Assembly: GCA_009760855.2 (NCBI GenBank)
Contig: WPIO01000025.1
Location: 5,492,001-5,515,000, forward strand
DNA: 23,000 bases
Reading direction: 5' to 3'
Source: Cristatella mucedo
Lineage: Eukaryota > Bryozoa > Phylactolaemata > Cristatellidae
The notes under the pieces: model-generated
Seen by the model: the letters and a program-made list of their open reading frames with translations, nothing else
Databases searched by the model: none
Told to the model about the DNA's origin: nothing
In this document: positions 1 through 11,076 of the stretch, one piece after another
How the letters are laid out: each line of letters begins with the position of its first letter
Position numbering within the stretch: position 1 is the first letter of the stretch
Translations under genes and position numbers: made by a program

Positions 1-296
1 GGATCAAGGATGTAGGCTCGAGCCCTGCGGCATATGTACAGCAGCTGGAAAGAAATTAAGCTCACAAATAGGGCCTATACAAATGACTTATTTTTTTAAT
101 ACTTGCATGTTTAAATTTAAGTGTTTGATCACACTTATTTCAATGGCAATATATGCCCAATTAAGTTCAATCATGTGAGCATGCTTAGGATTGCCTATTT
201 TATGTCTATGCTTACCAGTTAAAAAATGTAAGCATTTATGTGGCCTCCAAGAGAACCACATCTCTTATGACAAAGTTTACATAACTGAAAAGGAAG

Positions 297-2130
<1,834 letters not shown>

Positions 2131-2433
2131 CACTTGGAGGTGATTCATAGTCGATATCATAAACGTGGTAGGCACATTGCATTCAAAGATGTTCAGCTGT
2201 AGTGCTACCACATGTTCCTCTCCACTTTACGAAGCTAGTTTTGGTGGCCTAAAGGGTTTCGACCACATTCTGGATTTGAATAGCCGCACGGGTATTATCT
2301 GCATTAGGGAATAATTCTGCTTTTTTGCCACAATGAGCCATTGGATTAAGAGATCAACTTGTACCGTTTGGTATATTCGAGAGGAACTGCTGGATGCACG
2401 TCGATTGCTTGCAGTTGTCAGGGACGTGAACAG

Positions 2434-2535
2434 TGGCAATTATCGCATCGACGGTGGAGAAGAATGTGATGCAGGGATTTCGGGTGATCATTGTTGTGGC
2501 TCGGACTTCAAACTTAAAACTTACGGCTCATGCAG
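2434..2535 (+). CDS. ADAM17: ADAM17-like disintegrin-domain exon
   Basis: This exon encodes the first half of the disintegrin domain. The frame reads GNYRIDGGEECDAGISGDHC and continues CGSDFKLKTYGSC, matching the ADAM17 pattern CGN-x-RVDEGEECD-x-G...CC...C-x-LK...C. I place the acceptor after the AG at 2432-2433 in phase 2. A TG from the previous exon plus T2434 would then rebuild the conserved Cys of CGN. An alternative AG at 2413-2414 has a better pyrimidine context, but it would read Ser at that Cys and add unrelated residues. The donor at 2536 is GTAAGT. TGC-AG joins T-GAC of the next exon to give C-S-D, the expected junction. The exon is 102 bp and frame-neutral. One usual Cys, in D-C-x-L-K, is Phe here (TTC for TGC). 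The previous exon was not found in the window. Confidence 0.82.
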
Positions 2536-4083
2536 GTAAGTGAATCCAGCACTCTGGTCTATTGAAGCTAAGTAACTTGGTAATAGCTGCTGTCAATTGT
2601 GCTAGCTTTACCTTGCATGCATCCGAATTTCTGCCTTGCTTGGGTCTTCGTTGCTCGTTCTCTGGCTCGCTCTCTGGCTTTGGCAATTGGCTATCGGCTC
2701 TGAAAATTAGCAAGCGTTTTGCTACCGGATATCCACTGCTAGGCATGGCACCATCACGTCTCAAAAGCTTGTTTTTGAGTGGACAGCTAGCACGAGATCG
2801 ATTGCTAGTGGTCACAGTCCTGTGAGTAGCTTCTTCTATGGCACATCAACAGCTGCTCTTAACTGGCAGCGCTGTGTTTAACTTTGTGTGTAACGTTCGT
2901 TCAGCCCATGCTCACGAGAATGGTTTTTGCAGGTCACTATTGCCGGCACATGCGTGTAAGAGCTGACCTTTGTCGAGATGCACATAAATAGCTCGAGAAA
3001 GGGTGGGCATTCGTGAAGATGCTGAGCTGTCGAACTGCTGGAGCTTGAGGCATTTGGCACTGTGAGCTAAACAATTCTCTTTGCCCTGCCCATCAAGACC
3101 TGACCCACCTCATTGTTCAACAGTCCCAAACGATCAAAAGTCGAAATTAGCATCTGATTGGCTGCTCCCAAGCTTCCAGCAATCATTCTTCTTTCCGGTT
3201 GCCCAGTAATGTGAAAGTGTGGATAGTCGTGATTCTGTTCTCGGCGACAGCTGGTGAATGAGTAACACAAAAAAGCCCAAGAGCTTGTTTGATCTCGCTA
3301 ACAGCCAAAGAGTGCCAGCCTAAGAGTCTGTTATTTATGGTGTTAATGGTCAGTCACATTTATGGTGTTAATGGTCAATACAATCCTAAGGCTCCTGAGT
3401 CTTGGAAAATAGCTGTCGAGAAGTTTAATCTGGTAAACCACAGGATCACTCAGCACCAGTTAAGAATAGAGAATGCAAAAGCGATTGATAACCACTGTCA
3501 CGGAAAATTAGCTTCACGTTGCAAAAGCTATTGGAATGTGAGCCACTGAAATATTTCGAAGTGCTCTTTGCCAAGTAGAAAAAGAAATTTCCTTACACTA
3601 GCTAAGGACGGTATTTGGAAAATCCGGTGCTCTATAGGAACTAAATTTCGTGTGATTATGTGCCTAGAACTCTAGTGCACAATGCCGTGCTCGGTGTGCA
3701 TTGGCGTTTTCTTGTACATGACAGCTGCAAAAGGGACCTCACTTCTGCTTTATGACGGTCAGGCAAGGTCGATGATTGGCTTTTGCAAACCATGGACTAA
3801 TTATGCTCATTGCAGCAGTCCGACAGTCCAAGGCCTGCACACTATGCACTCAGCATACGGGTACTGCCAGTTTGGCCCTGTCATAGAAGCCCTGAGGCAC
3901 ACTTACTGACGAAGATACTGCTAGGTGACGAGGGCATTTTGGGCAATAGATTATGGTATCCAATGAGCCTCCACATCAAAATCTAAGTGATTACTCTGAA
4001 TGTTACTGTATCTATAAGTTGCCCTAGTAATTAATTGGCATAAATCTTGATATCTTCTTGATAGTGATTGCAATATCTCTCTT
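2536..4083. other. intronic sequence, mostly unassigned
   Basis: This is the first part of the intron between the disintegrin and Cys-rich exons. I see no recognisable coding exon or transposon. Frames at 2562-2825 (+) and 2528-2815 (-) are mutual shadows without family resemblance. A coding-like frame and a 25-bp tandem duplication near 3289-3549 are listed separately. Confidence 0.5.
3289..3549 (+). other. unidentified short ORF with internal 25-bp duplication
   Basis: I do not recognise this frame. Its second half, from PESWKIAVEKFNLVNHRI through QHQLRIENAKAIDNH to CKSYWNVSH, has a composition more like protein than most intronic frames here. The HQ-x-RIEN run faintly recalls the coiled coil of SPF27/BCAS2-type splicing proteins, but not enough for a call. 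Upstream, a 25-bp unit starting ATTTATGGTG is tandemly duplicated (3333 and 3358). The upstream initiation context is not informative. It could be a fragment of a processed pseudogene, part of a transposon, or chance. Confidence 0.2.
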
Positions 4084-4086
4084 ATC

Positions 4087-5306
4087 ACTCCACAGAGTCA
4101 GCATTGCTTCGGGTATACAACGACCTACTTAGGAATGCAGACATGGGTAGAGTGTCTCTTCTTGTCTTGCTCGATCTTTCGGCAGCTTTTGATACCATCG
4201 ATCACAAAGTACTTCTAGAGCGCCTCTCATCTCGCCTGGGCATCACTGGCACTGCTCTGCAGTGGTTCAGGTCCTATCTCAGTGGGAGACTCCAGAGTGT
4301 TGACGTGAATGGACAAAGATCATCTGAAGTACCTCTAAAATTTGGAGTACCTCAGGGCTCTGTGCTAGGTCCGGTCCTTTTCACCGTTTATACTCTCCCT
4401 CTCGCTGATGTGATTGCCAAGCACAATCTAGGCTTTCACTTCTATGCGGATGACACTCAGTTGTACCTTTGCTTTGATCCCTCCCAGCCTTCGAGCACCT
4501 CAAATTCTCTCAACTCACTTGCTGCATGCATTGATGACATCCGATCATGGATGGCAGCAAATTTTCTAAAACTAAACGATGATAAAACTAACTTACTAGT
4601 TATGGGCAAACCTAGTGTTATTCAGAAATTGGAAAGGCTGACTTTCAAAATTGGCTCTGCCAGCATATCTCCAGTTGAATCAGCTCGAAATCTAGGTGTC
4701 ATATTCCAAAGCGACCTCTCGTTAGACGACCACATCAGCTCCACAGTCAAATCAGCCTATTTTCAGCTTCATAACATTGCTAAAATTCGGGCTTGTTTAG
4801 ATAAGGATACATCGTCCAAGTTGGTCCATGCATTCGTGACATCTCGTCTCGACTTCTGCAACTCACTGCTTACTGGCCTACCAGCATGTGCGATCAGGCG
4901 ATTGCAGCTGGTGCAAAACTCTGCAGCTAGGCTTGTCTGTCGTGAGCGTCGCAGTTGCCTCATTACTCCACTTCTCGCCGACCTGCACTGGTTACCAGTC
5001 AAGCAACGGATTGACTTCAAGGTTTTGTCGCTCACTTTTAGGTCTCTTCATTCTATGGCTCCAGCCTATCTTTCAGAGATACTACCCCATCAGGCAAAGC
5101 ATCGTACCACTCACTTTTCGGAATCCAACAGTCTAGAAATACCTCGTACAAACCTTAAATCCTTTGGAGACCGTGCATTTAGCTCGTATGCTCCCACAGC
5201 CTGGAACTCCCTCCCGACCTGCATCAGAACATCCCCTGACCTGACCACATTTAAAAGAAACTTAAAAACATACCTATTTAGGACAGCATTTAGTGGGTCC
5301 TTGTGA
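4087..5306 (+). CDS. LINE reverse transcriptase, N-terminally truncated
   Basis: This is an uninterrupted frame of about 400 codons covering the palm, thumb and C-terminal part of a LINE reverse transcriptase. Counting from a TTG at 4068, motif A (LLDLSAAFDTIDH) is at about residues 34-46, motif B (GVPQGSVLGP) at 93-102 and motif C (FYADDTQLY) at 125-133, with the catalytic aspartates intact. The C-terminal region has LLADLHWLPVKQRIDFKVLS and later DRAFSSYAPTAWNSLP, typical of CR1/L2/Rex-type LINEs. The endonuclease and the N-terminal RT motifs are missing through 5' truncation, so it cannot be autonomous. The first in-frame ATG is near 4142, within RT, and nothing indicates a real promoter. 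The frame ends TCCTTGTGA. Confidence 0.9.
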
Positions 5307-5470
5307 TTCGTCCTCGATGTGCTTATGCGTGCTGACACTGTTCATGCTGCCACTAACCACATTTGCATGCTGACCCAGTGCATGTAACCCCTAACCATGT
5401 TATTCATTTTGTTTGTTTTTCAAGCATGATTTTACTTACTATTCTATTGCGTATCACTTTGCAGCAAATG

Positions 5471-5512
5471 TAAAGCGCCTAGAGAGAGATTGAGTTCTCT
5501 GAGGGCGCTTTA
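5471..5512 (+). other. LINE 3'-end stem-loop
   Basis: TAAAGCGCC (5471-5479) pairs perfectly with GGCGCTTTA (5504-5512), with an inner AGAGA/TCTCT helix. It lies directly before the ATT tail. L2-type LINEs such as eel UnaL2 use a 3' stem-loop that their reverse transcriptase recognises; this is the likely role here. Confidence 0.8.
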
Positions 5513-5544
5513 TCAAGTGCAATATTATTATTATTATTATTATT

Positions 5545-7641
5545 GAAGCCAGCAGTGATTGCCATTCCTATGATGCATCAGACACGAGTGCAACAGGTCG
5601 GCATGCTTCAGGGTTGAGGTTCGCCTTCACCGACACGGATCGCCTTTGCCTAGGTATAGCAAACCGGTGCAAATGCTTAGTGATTAGATGCATTAGAGTT
5701 GATACTGCTATATCAGAATATAATGAAGAAGAATAAAATGAAGACACGTCTATATCTCAGCGCCTGAGGATGTGTCTGCAGTGCTGGCACATCAAAAAGG
5801 CTTGGGCCACGGGTCTCAGAGAGATAGAGCTGAAGCAAATGCATCATGCATGGCGACCGGCTGCTCTCAAGGAAGAAAGACCTGTATCAACCACTGGCTA
5901 CCCAATCGCTTGCCAGATGTGAGGCCAATCCCTTTCGAGGTCGGACATGCCCAAACCCACATCGTCTTGATGTGGCAGACAAAGGGCACTTCTCTCCTAG
6001 GGCTTGGGCTAAGAGGGTGCACCCTTCTTTGCTTGCCGTTCGGCCTGACCTGCACCATCTCCCCGTCTCTCTCTCTCATTCTCTCCTACGTTGGCGGAAT
6101 AAAGTCATAAACCTGACCACGTGTTAACCATCAGCGAATGCACTATGCCAACAGACTTGCCGGGGCACCTTACCAAGCCGTCTCTCAGAAGTGCAACCAA
6201 TCCAGTTGCCAAGGAGCCATTCTATCTACCCAGGCAGTGTATCAACCGGGTGTGCTGCGTGACAGAATGGTTGGTTGCTAGCAGCTGAACCGAAAGACTG
6301 CGAGATGCTACACAGGCATCAACCTGCAGTCGACGCAGTGTAACTTGCACGTATCAAATGCGTGAAGTGCGACATTCTTTAGCTTGCTTCCCCATATGGA
6401 CTCGAGCTGTTCCCAATGCAGCGCCGGCTGTCTTTCGCGGCCACAGCATTCCTTTCTGGGTGTAGTGTTTTATCAAATAAAACTTAAAGAAAAACCGACA
6501 GATTCTGAGCTGCAGGTACTTTTGTTCATGTACAACAGGTCAGCTCCATTTAAAGTTTTATATTGTAATCTGGGGCAGGAAATTGCAGCCAGTGAAGTCT
6601 TACCTATTGCCTCCTAAAGACCTCCTCAAGCATTGCATTCTGGCTGCGCATCATTCAACCTTGACATGATAGGCTGTGCTCAGACATTACGGTCGAAGCT
6701 GAAGTTTTGCTAGCAGTAGCGTGCTAGCATTGAGAGCGCGAGAGCACATGCAGTATCTGCCTGGTGGCTTGCCTCAGTAGCTTGCCTGGCAATGCCTCTA
6801 GATACTAGTAGCCGGATGCACAGTGAAACAGTCCATCTAAGGCATGGAAGTACCTTAACTGTTTTGTATCTCGCCTCTAAAAAGCGTCAGCAGAGGAAGT
6901 TGAAAAATGTGCAGTCAAAAGAATGTGCTGCATGCCACTTTTAGGGTAAATGGCAATAAAATACTGAGAAGATTGGTCCAGCAACTGAATATTGGATTAG
7001 GGTAACTTTCAAAAGACAAACGTGTTAGAAATAGGGCCTACAGTTTTGAGGATTTCCACATAATGGGCAAGTATACACAACTGATTTGGCAAAGTATTTA
7101 TAAGCCCGAAGTAAACCAGAAGCAACTTTTCTAAAACTGAAAATTTTACCGATCAAAGCATCATATGCGACTCGTGTCCCAACTTCTTGAACCTTAGTAT
7201 ATCGAGGTACATTTTTGCAGCTTGCCGAGGTTCATACATGCGACTTTTAAATAGATTCATTAACAGTGCAGCAGCTTTATGCCATGTACATTCCATAACT
7301 CATCTAATACTTGACAAAATGAAATTTTAAATGCAAGATCAGCTCTTCTTGTACATCACTTCAACAGTTCATTTCTGATATCGGTCGGATAACTTTTACT
7401 ATGCATGTCCATAATTGCAGAGTTTTAGGTTCAGGACATTTGATGACAGGTATAGAACGCTATTCTTGCCATATACTCTTAACAGCTTATTGAATTCTGA
7501 GGGCCAGCCAGATACCTTCGGTCCAACTAGGAATCTCAGCATGAAAGGGAGGTTCAAAGCAAAATTCCATCTAATGTGCACCGTTGCTCTGCCCAGCCTC
7601 TCGGCTGATTTCCTTAGCTCGCATTGCCCGTGCTATTGAAT
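5545..7641. other. intronic sequence, nothing recognised
   Basis: No exon, RNA gene or transposon was recognised between the LINE tail and the next LINE fragment. Short frames at 5772-6127 and 7399-7639 overlap on both strands and show no family motif. From 6900 to 7450 the sequence is more AT-rich and lacks long frames. Confidence 0.5.
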
Positions 7642-8080
7642 CATGTCGATTGGTTGGTTATAACTTGCGCAATTTCGTAACACAAAGACACATAAAAGAT
7701 GATTCACTCGGACGGAGCAAAGGCTGTGAGATATAGGTAACTTGGTATAGCTTTTGAAAAAAAATCATTTGATTGGGGAGATGACGTGATGTCAGTCGGG
7801 AGTGATTTCTAGGCTTTGAGAGCTTCGTAACTGAAATCTCCAAGTAATTTAAAGTTCGTTAGAGGCACAATCAAATGACCCGAGTAAGAAGAGCAGCTCA
7901 TCCAATTGGAGGCCTGACTAAAAAGTAATTCAGATTGGTAGACCGGACCAGGATAATGGTGGGACCTAAAAGTAAGTGATCGGATCTTGAAGTCTAATCT
8001 CTGTTTGATGGGGAGCCGGTGAAGATTAGTGAGAGTCATGCAATGCGACGGTTGTGATGTTTATGCCAGACAAGGATCTT
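7642..8080 (-). mobile_element. LINE 3' fragment, near-identical to 297-733
   Basis: By eye about 12 substitutions and one 2-bp indel separate this from 297-733, roughly 97% identity over 437-439 bp in the same orientation. On the minus strand it encodes the C-terminal reverse transcriptase remnant LHRLPIKQRLDFKIRSLTFR (about 8024-7965) and later VPLTNFKLLGDFSYEALKA. Both copies stop at the same low-coordinate edge (CATGTCGATTGG on the + strand) and lack an ATT tail. At the other edge this copy stops at 8080, whereas the 297 copy continues into further RT sequence. It is either an independent 5'-truncated insertion of the same subfamily or a duplication. Confidence 0.85.
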
Positions 8081-8343
8081 GATACTCATCAAGATACTCA
8101 TTTTGAATATAAGTTACCTGGCGACATAGAACCAATACATAGAAGCATGCATAGAAGCAATGCAGCATATGTTAGCAGGTCGTTCCACTGTCTCAATGAG
8201 AACAGCTGAACGGCTGCAGCACATCCGAGAACGAAGTCTGCCCTGCTCTAGGTTTAGTTCCAAAGCCGAAGATGTTCGTGCCCTGTTTGAATGTGTACAC
8301 ACGTCGTAGTGCATTCGGGTGCCTGCATGTATGGGCATGTGAG

Positions 8344-8363
8344 TTGTGTGTGCATGCGAGCTA

Positions 8364-8401
<38 letters not shown>

Positions 8402-8414
8402 ATGCATGCTAGCA

Positions 8415-8490
<76 letters not shown>

Positions 8491-8528
8491 CGTGTGCATG
8501 TGTGTGTGTGTGTGTGTGTACTCGTGTG

Positions 8529-8570
<42 letters not shown>
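8344..8570. repeat. compound (TG)n microsatellite with higher-order units
   Basis: These are long TG runs on the + strand with repeated interruptions. A GTGCATGC...GCTAGCAAG block occurs near 8350 and again near 8399, and a TACTCGTGTGCATG block occurs near 8487 and 8519. The array therefore grew partly by duplicating 32-50 bp units. Reading frames here (Cys-Val and Thr-His repeats) are artefacts. It lies about 400 bp upstream of the Cys-rich ADAM17 exon and would be UG-rich in the pre-mRNA. Confidence 0.95.
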
Positions 8571-8973
8571 GTCGGTGATAGGAGCAGGCTCCCTTGGTAC
8601 ACTGAATATGCTGCAATAAAAGACCAAAGACATCGAGACTGAAGTAGTCGCTCATCTGTCATGGTAACATGGATGGATGCCTTTGCCAGTGACGGCAACA
8701 ACAGCAAGTGGGGGTGAGAAATGACAAGAACGGCTCTTAAAACCGAATTACATTATAACCGCATGCCTGTATACTTGTGCATCCTCAACAGGTATGCTGG
8801 CCATTGCAGTTCCGGCTTGCCTCGAGTCAGTTAAAGTCTTACCCTCTTCCTCCAGACACAGTTGGCCAAAGAACTGGATGTGGCTAGACGGTGAGCACCT
8901 CGACGGCTTTCGAGTGCACAAGAAGGCAGCCCCTTGCCAGCAGGCTATTTCGTGCCGTTTCGTTTTGTTTCAG
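8571..8973. other. intronic sequence before Cys-rich exon
   Basis: This is the end of the intron. No feature is seen apart from the acceptor region. The 30 bases before 8974 are T-rich and end TTTTGTTTCAG, a good 3' splice site. Confidence 0.6.
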
Positions 8974-9141
8974 TGACGCCAACCACGTGTGCTGCAGAAA
9001 TTGCTCAACAGAAAATGCCAAGGACATCATTTGCCAGTTTGAGTCGGCGATAAACTGCCGAGCCGAGGCTCGGTGCAGCGGCTCTGACGTGAGCTGTCCG
9101 CTCGCGTTCAGAGAGAGCGGCTCCAAGTGCTTTCCTGACAG
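8974..9141 (+). CDS. ADAM17: ADAM17-like disintegrin/Cys-rich exon
   Basis: After a TTTTGTTTCAG acceptor the frame reads (C)SDANHVCCRNC, then a Cys-spaced stretch including QFESAINC, ARCSGSDVSC and GSKCFPD. This follows the ADAM17 pattern CSDRNSPCCKNC...EAINATC...YCTGNSSEC...VC. The exon is 168 bp, phase 2 at both ends, so skipping it would keep frame. No GT donor fits the protein. The best boundary is CAG|GCAAGC at 9141/9142, a GC donor with otherwise good consensus, whose AG plus C of the next exon gives Ser. A GT inside GSK would remove a conserved Cys. The open frame continues past 9141 to a stop at 9259, but that part does not resemble the family. TG-rich arrays lie about 400 bp upstream and 160 bp downstream. 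Confidence 0.88.
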
Positions 9142-9298
9142 GCAAGCAAGCGCCTGCTGCCGCTTCCAGAGCGCAAAGCAAGCTTCGCACTGGCATGCAG
9201 ACGCACGAGATAGGCAAGCCATCGTCAGTGAGGCCGGCATCCCCGGCACGATTCGATAGGGCGGGCTGCCTTCCGGCCAACATCGAAGTATATGTATT

Positions 9299-9371
9299 TT
9301 TGTGTTTGTGTTTGTGTGTGTGTGTGTGTGTGTGTGCACGTGTGTGTGTGTCGGTGTGTGTGCGTGTGTCG
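9299..9371. repeat. (TG)n-rich array downstream of Cys-rich exon
   Basis: TG/TTTG repeats with CACG, CGG and CG interruptions begin about 160 bp after the proposed GC donor at 9142. The array would be UG-rich on the ADAM17 transcript. Confidence 0.93.
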
Positions 9372-9426
9372 TAGCATAGGATGCCCGTCGTGCCACGATG
9401 TTCGTTACTGAAATTTGCTTCCAAAG

Positions 9427-10009
9427 CAGTTGCCACATCACACCACTTCTCGCCGACCTGCACTGGCTACCAGTCAAGCAAAGTATTGATTTCGAAATTT
9501 TTGACGCTCACTTTTAGGTCCCTTCATTTTTTGGCTCCAGCCTGCCTGTCAGATCTATTGCCGCAACAGGCTAAGCATCGTACCCCCTTCTTTTCGGAAT
9601 CTGACTGTTTACTTATACCTCGTATTAACCTCATATCCTTTGGATACCTTGCATTTAGTTCGTATGCTCCCAAAGCCTGGAACTCACTCCCGACTTTCGT
9701 CACGACGTTCCCTGACTTGACCACATTTAAAAAGAAATTAAAAATGCACCTATTTAGGACAGCATTTAGGGAATCCCTATGATTCATCCTTTATGTGCTT
9801 ATGCATGCTGGCACTGTTGCATGCTGCCACTAACCACACTTGCATGCTGACCCTGTGCATGTCACCCCTAACCATGTTATTTTTGTTGTTTATTGAGCAT
9901 GCTATTACTAACCATTCGATCGTGTTTCCTTTGCAGCAAATGTAAAGCACCTAGAAAGAGATTAAGTTCTCTGCGGGAATTTTATCAAGTGTGTTACTAT
10001 TATTATTAA
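9427..10009 (+). mobile_element. CR1/L2-type LINE 3' fragment
   Basis: Homology starts at CAGTTGCCACATCACACC and runs through the reverse transcriptase C-terminus to a short ATT tail (about 9995-10009). The protein begins in one frame (HHFSPTCTGYQSS, a shadow of LLADLHWLPVKQ) and returns to the normal frame at LTLTFRSLHFLAPACLSDLL, so a frameshift lies near 9495. It ends FRTAFRESL. The 3' stem is damaged: AAAGCACC faces GGAATTTT. It is in sense orientation in the intron after the Cys-rich exon. Confidence 0.9.
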
Positions 10010-10833
10010 AGCAGCGTTTTCGACAGGCAGACTCCTCCTTGCTGGCCTGTAGAGCGCTCTCTAGAAAGCTCGCCTCTGGCAGGCAACCTGCAGGCACAGC
10101 GGTGGGGGCTACTGCACGCAGGGCGCTAGCGCTGAAGCAAAAACCAGAGCCGCCGAAAGGCCACAGCGTGAATGGAACGAGAATTATCGAGGCTGACAGC
10201 GAGTAGCTAAAAGCCACTGCCGATGCCTTTAGCAAAAGATCATTGTCCAAATGCCTGGAACAATTACACAGGTTTTTCTGCTTCTGTTCGGGGCTGTGAG
10301 CACTGCTTATTTTTTTGCATCACTGTATGGTGGCTCACAGGTGCCAGTTCGGCTTCTGTCAAGAGTGTGTGGGAAACTAAGTGGATTCGTTTTTTCCCCT
10401 TGCTTTTGCTCTGTGCGCATTCCTTGTCCACTCTTTCCCAATAGCTCGCATGCTGACCAAACTCAAACTTCAAAAGCTGGCTGTCATTGGATGGCCAAGC
10501 TGGACTGAAGAGCGGAAATGCTGGTGACCAAGCTTTCGTCCAGCTCGGTCACCAGCTGACTCATCGACTGCTGCTGATTTAAATCCCACTCTATGCTCAG
10601 TGGCTAATTGGATGGCCAGACAGTGTTGTTCTGATTTGCTCCACAGTAGACTCCAGAGGTGTATGGCTCACTGAAACGGCAATGCACCCTCCTTCTATGC
10701 TAAGTTAGTAACGACCAAGCAGACAAGCCGTCAGCCATTGCTTACCAGCACTGCCTTCTTGTGGCTGCTGCTCGAAAGGCTGTGCCCTTGGGCTGACAGA
10801 CCTAGTGTATAGATTTGCTTTCTGCAAGCGACC
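10010..10833. other. intronic sequence, nothing recognised
   Basis: This is a gap between two LINEs. Short overlapping frames at 10223-10508 show no family motif. No RNA gene or repeat was recognised. Confidence 0.5.
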
Positions 10834-10870
10834 ATAATAATAACAATAATAATAATAATAATGTACTTGA

Positions 10871-10912
10871 TAAAGCGCCCTTAGAGTACTTAATCTCTCT
10901 CTAGGTGCTTTA
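10871..10912 (-). other. LINE 3'-end stem-loop (one mismatch)
   Basis: On the minus strand TAAAGCACC faces GGCGCTTTA, giving a 9-bp stem with a single A-C mismatch. It is intermediate between the perfect stems of the copies ending at 5544 and 19655. Confidence 0.75.
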
Positions 10913-11076
10913 CATTTGCTGCAAAGAGAAATGCAATTGAATGGTAAGTAAAATCATGCTTGAAAAACAAACAAAATGAATAACATGGTTAGGGGTGACA
11001 TGCACAGGGTCAGCATGCACATGTGGTTAGTGGCAGCATGCACAGTGTCAGCACGCATAAGCACGTGAAGGACGAA

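Larger units (their letters stand above)
4084..5544 (+). mobile_element. CR1/L2-type LINE, 5'-truncated, young-looking
   Basis: Homology to the longer copy at 10834-13660 (minus) begins near 4084, inside the reverse transcriptase, and continues without gross disruption through the C-terminal domain, the 3' UTR, a stem-loop (5471-5512) and an (ATT)n tail (about 5523-5544). The open frame and perfect 3' stem suggest a recent insertion. A 9-bp direct repeat, AGTGATTGC, lies just outside each end (4063-4071 and 5554-5562) and may be a target-site duplication. The element is in sense orientation in the intron before the Cys-rich ADAM17 exon. Confidence 0.93.

Noticed and set aside
15-27. GGCTCGAGCCCTG as a pol III B box at the window edge
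   Set aside because: Only one box is visible and it departs from the consensus; the rest would be outside the window.
2415-2433. Start of the disintegrin exon at 2415
   Set aside because: The acceptor looks better, but it would read Ser at the conserved CGN Cys and add unrelated residues; kept only as an alternative.
8114-8707. Thr-His and Cys-Val repeat proteins
   Set aside because: They are translations of the (TG)n array in several frames on both strands.
9225-9235. TCA|GTGAGG as donor of the Cys-rich exon
   Set aside because: It is a good GT donor, but it would add about 30 residues that do not fit the family and breaks the phase into the next exon.
8884-9477. Minus-strand frames of 152-197 codons over the Cys-rich exon
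   Set aside because: These are shadows of the + strand ADAM17-like exon, the TG array and the LINE fragment; no family motif.
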